Of a stretch of DNA of 64,000 nt, positions 60,526 through 64,000 are shown one piece after another (within the stretch, counting starts at the first letter, position 1; every line of letters begins with the position of its first letter). Source of the DNA: Bacillota bacterium (GTDB lineage: Bacteria > Bacillota > Sulfobacillia > RBS10-35 > JAJYVN01). The translations under genes and the position numbers were made by a program. The stretch spans positions 1 through 64,000 of the forward strand of contig JAJZMB010000124.1 of the NCBI GenBank assembly GCA_021803205.1. Reading direction: 5' to 3'. The notes beneath the pieces are model-generated. The model made no database searches. It saw only the letters and a program-made list of their open reading frames with translations, and was not told the DNA's origin.

Positions 60526-63500
60526 CGGCCACGCTCCGAGTGGGTGATCTGATCACCGTGGCGCGTTTCCGGCCCGTGATCCGCCTGGGCGACCTGCGCC
60601 GGCCGGATCTCGCCGCCGAACTTGGCGCGGCCTTTGTCCTGACCGAGGACGTGGAGCACGCACTCCGGACCGTCTTTGCCGATATCACAGCCGGCCGCGG
60701 CCGCGGTTACTTCTTGGAGGGTCACTACGGCTCCGGCAAGTCCCACCTGCTCGGGGTGCTGCACGGCATCCTGGAGGGCACCTTCGCCGCATCCGACGTG
60801 GGGTCGGCCGCGGCCCCGGGGTCGAACCGGCTCGGCGGGATTCCCGAGCGCCTGCCGCTGCCCGTATCGATCTCCCTGGTGGAGCACGCGGGGACCGAGG
60901 CGTTGGAAGGTATTGTGCGGCGCCGCTTTGCCCTGGCCGCCGGTTGTGTCCCACCCCCGGGCAGCCGGCGGGAGGTCTTCGACTTTCTCGCTGGGGCAGC
61001 GCTCCGGCGGCGGGGCGGGGGTGTGGCCTTCTTCCTCGATGAATTGACGGAATTCCTGCGCTCCAAACCCGATGCCCGTGCCTTTGCCGAGGACGTGCGC
61101 TTCCTCCAGTTCCTGGGGGAGTGGGCCCAGGGGGCCCCGGCCTGGGTCATACTCAGTGTGCAGGAAGCGGTGGAACGGACCGGGGACCTGCCCGCGCCGG
61201 TCTTCGGCGCCGTGCGCGATCGCTATCCGGTGCGCTTCCGTCTGGGCACCGGTCACGTGCGCGAACTCATCGCCCGGAGGCTGATCCAGCGCCTGCCGGA
61301 GGCGGAGGAAGGCCTGGCCGCCGTCGCGGCGGGTCTGCGGCGTACCTTCGGGGAGTTTGCGCCGCCCGCCGCCGGACTGCTGTCCCTCTACCCGGTGCAC
61401 CCCCGGACGGTCGAACTGCTTGACCGTCTGCGCCCGCTGGTCTCTGAGCGGCGCGGGGTCCTGGATTTCGTTGCCGTGCGCCTCGCCGGCGACGCGGCCC
61501 GCCGCATTCCGGCATGGCTGGACCAACCGGCGGATCGCCTCCTCGGTCCGGACGCGATCCTCGACCATTTCCGGGACCGGGTGCGCGAGCGGCCGGAGAC
61601 GGCGCCCCTGATCACCGTCGTCCTCGAACACTTTGAGTGTGAGCTGCCGCGCTTGTTTCCGGACGCGGAGACGGCCGCCGCGGCACTGCGGCTGGGCAAG
61701 GTCCTGATTGCCGGCGCCCTCTGCCCGACGCCGCAGGGCTTCACGGCCGCCGAACTGACAGGGTCGCTGCTGCACCGCTTGACTGATCTCGACCCGGCGC
61801 TCAATCTGGAGTTCATTTCATCTGTCGCCGACCGCATGGCCGCGCACGGGGCCTATGTGCGGGCCCAGGGCGGGGGAGAGCCGGCCTTCGGCCGGCAGCC
61901 CGCCGCCGCTTCGGCGCCGTCGGTCCGGCGCTACTTCTGCGACCTGCGCGCCGATCTCGGTCCCGCGCTGCGCGGCCGCCTGCAATTCTGGCGCGACGCG
62001 CTGCAACCAGGGGACGGCCGCATCTTCCGCGCCCTGCTGCCCTGGTGTGACGACCCCTGCCTCCCGCTGCAACGCCTGGCGGCTGCGCCCCGCGGTGGTC
62101 CGTGGGATGTCGCCTGGCGCCGCACCGCGCGGCAGGCGGCCGTCTGGCTGACCGATCTCGCCGCCCTGGCTGTGGAGGACCTGCGCGAGGCGGTCCGTGC
62201 CCTTGAGGTGGCCGAACCCGATGCCCTGGTGCTGGTGGCCGCCGGGGTCCCGGGCGATCCGGCGCCCCTGCGCCGGCTGTGGACCGAGCGTCTGGCTCCG
62301 ACCGCGGTGGCGATGCACCCCGATGCACCCGTCCTCTGCTGGCTGCCCCGCCCGCCCGGTGCGGAGGAAGGCGCCGTGCTGCGTAACGCGGCAGCCCGGG
62401 CCATGCTGGCGGAGGAACTTGCGGCCGACGCCTCCGCCACGGGCCGGCGCCTGTTGCGCCAACTGCGCCTGGAAGAGGGGGAATGGCACGCCCGTGCGGC
62501 TCGGCTTCACCGCGACCTCTACCTGGAGGGTGAACTCCATGATGTGCGGGGTAATGTCGCCAGACCTGCGGATCTCGGTCCGTTGCCCTTCTCCGCCCTC
62601 TTGGAGCGGATGCTGGAAGAGCCGTTCCGCCGCCGGTTCCCCCTGCTGCCCGATCTGCCCGCGCGACCCGAGGCGTTGCCTCCTGCCGCGGCGACGTCGG
62701 TCCTTGGCCGGTTTGTCCGTTCGGGCGCCGCTGAGGGGGACTCGGAGGTGGCGCAACTCGCGGCCCGCGCGCTGCTGCCGCTCGGCCTTTGTCAGCGCGA
62801 CGCCCGCGGTCTCCGTCTGGCCGATGACGCGGGCTCGGGACCCCATGCCGCACAGGTGACCGCCGCCGTCGCCGGCCGCACTCCGGCCGGCCCCGTGCCC
62901 GTTGATCTGGTCTACCTGCGGTTGCGCAAGGGCCCGTCCGGCCTGACCAAACCGCTCTTCTCACTTCTCTGCCTTGTGCTGTTGCGTACCGGTGCCGTAT
63001 CGGCTGTACGCGCCGGCCGGCGGTTGCCCCCTGAGCGGCTCGACCCGGAACGGCTCTGGCAGGTGGAGGGCCTGTGCGCCGGCGCCTTGGTGCCGCCCGA
63101 CCTGCGCCCTGCTGTGCGCACGCTGCCCTTCGTGTCCGCTGCGGCACGCGATCGCCCGTGGACGCATGCCCTGCAGCGCGAACTGTGGGACGCAGCCTGC
63201 GCCTGGCGCCGGCGCTGGGGCGAGCGGCTGCCCGCCCTGCGCGCGGAGGCGGCGCGTGTTCGCGACTTCCCGGCGCTCCGCGATGTACTGCGGCCCGAAC
63301 GCCTGGAGGACCTGGACCGGTTGGAGCGGCTCCTGGCCGCAGTGGCGCTGAGTCTGCCCCCGCACGAGGGGCTCGGTCGGTTGCTCGCGGCGGTGGCCTC
63401 CGATCCGGCCGCCGCCGCGGCGGCCCAGAGGGCTGAAGCCCTGGATGTCTTCTTGCGGGACCGTCTCGACACATATGTGCAGACGGTCGCGTACCTTGGC

Positions 63501-64000
63501 GCCGAGGAGTTTGTGCCGCCAGCGGAGTTGGCGGCGGCGGTGTCCGGACTGCGGGCGCAGTTGGCAGACCCGGAGACCGTCTTCGGACCGGAGTTCGGGC
63601 GGGTGCAGGCGGACTTCGGGGCGCTGCGCGCGGCTTATGCCGATGCCTATGCCGCCGCCCACGCCGCGGCAGTGGGCACGGAGGCCTTCAGCGCCCACGC
63701 GGCCATCGGCGGCGGGGCGGCCCGGCGGTTGGCACAACTGGTGGGCGGGCCGGCCGTCGAGGCCCTGGAAGCTGCGCTCGCCTCAGCCCTCGCCGGGCGC
63801 TGCGCTGTTGCCCCGGGTGCTCTGGGCGATCGCCTTCTGCGCTGGCCGTCCTGCCGCTGCGGTTATCGGTTCGGCCATCCCCCCGCTGCAGTGCAGGGGG
63901 ATGAACTACGGATACAGGCGGCCGCAGCGGCGGCGGGGGCGCTGCGCGCGCTGCAGGCACCGGAATGCGCGCGTCGCCTGCGGGCCGCCGGGGGTGCGGC
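60522..64000 (+). CDS. large P-loop ATPase, BrxC/PglY-like (partial, runs off window)
   Basis: At least 1159 residues without a stop; the 3' end is outside the window. The N-terminus reads RVGDLITVARFRPVIRLGDL. Walker A is GHYGSGKS (67-74) and Walker B FFLDELTEFL (about 171-180), with LGEWAQGAPAWVILSVQEAV as the sensor strand. A leucine/arginine-rich helical middle follows; a CRCG pair lies near residue 1112. The layout (AAA-like ATPase at the N-terminus, over 1100 residues, GHxGSGKSHxL) resembles BrxC/PglY (DUF6079-like) ATPases of BREX-type phage defence. GTG 60522 overlaps the TPR stop. Family assignment is from motif pattern only and could be a related defence or conflict ATPase. Confidence 0.75.
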   Translation, partial: MTATLRVGDLITVARFRPVIRLGDLRRPDLAAELGAAFVLTEDVEHALRTVFADITAGRGRGYFLEGHYGSGKSHLLGVLHGILEGTFAASDVGSAAAPGSNRLGGIPERLPLPVSISLVEHAGTEALEGIVRRRFALAAGCVPPPGSRREVFDFLAGAALRRRGGGVAFFLDELTEFLRSKPDARAFAEDVRFLQFLGEWAQGAPAWVILSVQEAVERTGDLPAPVFGAVRDRYPVRFRLGTGHVRELIARRLIQRLPEAEEGLAAVAAGLRRTFGEFAPPAAGLLSLYPVHPRTVELLDRLRPLVSERRGVLDFVAVRLAGDAARRIPAWLDQPADRLLGPDAILDHFRDRVRERPETAPLITVVLEHFECELPRLFPDAETAAAALRLGKVLIAGALCPTPQGFTAAELTGSLLHRLTDLDPALNLEFISSVADRMAAHGAYVRAQGGGEPAFGRQPAAASAPSVRRYFCDLRADLGPALRGRLQFWRDALQPGDGRIFRALLPWCDDPCLPLQRLAAAPRGGPWDVAWRRTARQAAVWLTDLAALAVEDLREAVRALEVAEPDALVLVAAGVPGDPAPLRRLWTERLAPTAVAMHPDAPVLCWLPRPPGAEEGAVLRNAAARAMLAEELAADASATGRRLLRQLRLEEGEWHARAARLHRDLYLEGELHDVRGNVARPADLGPLPFSALLERMLEEPFRRRFPLLPDLPARPEALPPAAATSVLGRFVRSGAAEGDSEVAQLAARALLPLGLCQRDARGLRLADDAGSGPHAAQVTAAVAGRTPAGPVPVDLVYLRLRKGPSGLTKPLFSLLCLVLLRTGAVSAVRAGRRLPPERLDPERLWQVEGLCAGALVPPDLRPAVRTLPFVSAAARDRPWTHALQRELWDAACAWRRRWGERLPALRAEAARVRDFPALRDVLRPERLEDLDRLERLLAAVALSLPPHEGLGRLLAAVASDPAAAAAAQRAEALDVFLRDRLDTYVQTVAYLGAEEFVPPAELAAAVSGLRAQLADPETVFGPEFGRVQADFGALRAAYADAYAAAHAAAVGTEAFSAHAAIGGGAARRLAQLVGGPAVEALEAALASALAGRCAVAPGALGDRLLRWPSCRCGYRFGHPPAAVQGDELRIQAAAAAAGALRALQAPECARRLRAAGGA

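Noticed and set aside
60216-63737. Several long minus-strand frames opposite the right-edge ATPase
   Set aside because: The plus-strand frame is uninterrupted for over 1159 codons with Walker motifs; the minus frames are broken and unrecognisable.

Overview
The window is about 64 kb of very GC-rich bacterial chromosome, compact, with genes on both strands and many GTG or TTG starts behind strong GGAGG-type ribosome binding sites. It looks like a high-GC, spore-forming Firmicutes lineage of the Sulfobacillus / Symbiobacterium / Thermaerobacter type. The reasons are homologues of the sporulation proteins YhbH and SpoVR, a zinc-type L32 with Firmicutes-like sequence, a class B PBP with PASTA repeats, RqcH, the DUF6504-ImuB pair, and LexA boxes of the GAAC-N4-GTTC type. 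The taxon is an inference; there is no rRNA or other marker to fix it. I found no tRNA, rRNA or CRISPR array.

Layout. 1-4.2 kb: a dispersed repeat, then a xylulokinase divergent from a Gfo/Idh/MocA sugar dehydrogenase, then a glycerophosphodiesterase. 4.3-9 kb: pantothenate genes panB-panC (overlapping) and panD (opposite strand), separated by a large secreted solute-binding protein. 9.2-16 kb: DUF177-rpmF behind a near-consensus and possibly leaderless promoter, the replicative polymerase dnaE, a conserved protein usually labelled quinate 5-dehydrogenase, and an SCP2-like protein. 16-20 kb: two small envelope proteins (YtxH-like and coiled-coil), a sugar-phosphate isomerase/epimerase, two membrane or secreted unknowns and an Hsp20. 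20-24 kb: a sugar ABC importer (binding protein and two permeases, no ATPase). 24.7-33.8 kb: a PASTA-type PBP, yhbH, a glucose-dehydrogenase-like enzyme, an orphan membrane-fusion lipoprotein, spoVR and another Gfo/Idh/MocA enzyme.

34-41.2 kb is an SOS mutagenesis region on the minus strand: dnaE2 and an imuB-DUF6504 operon, each with a promoter whose -35/-10 spacer holds a LexA-type palindrome. A DinB-family and a DUF72 protein lie between them. 41.6-49.4 kb is a carbohydrate region: DinB-like protein, DegT-type aminotransferase, ceramidase-like protein, GH29 alpha-L-fucosidase, TIM-barrel epimerase and an enolase-superfamily enzyme. 49.6-56.8 kb holds an unrecognised membrane protein, a small cluster of inverted-repeat elements, a zinc-ribbon Nudix hydrolase, a second large solute-binding protein paralogous to the first, a YigZ/IMPACT protein and a monofunctional glycosyltransferase 51. 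57-64 kb: RqcH, a small membrane protein, a TPR protein and, running off the right edge, a >1159-residue P-loop ATPase resembling BrxC/PglY (DUF6079-like) ATPases of phage-defence systems.

The most interesting items are the truncated TPR + large ATPase operon at the right edge, the two solute-binding proteins fused to a C-terminal concanavalin-like domain, the minimal LexA-controlled mutasome, and three families of short dispersed or inverted-repeat elements (three copies of A, two of B, one of C), with B directly beside A at 39.2 kb and beside C at 51.4 kb.
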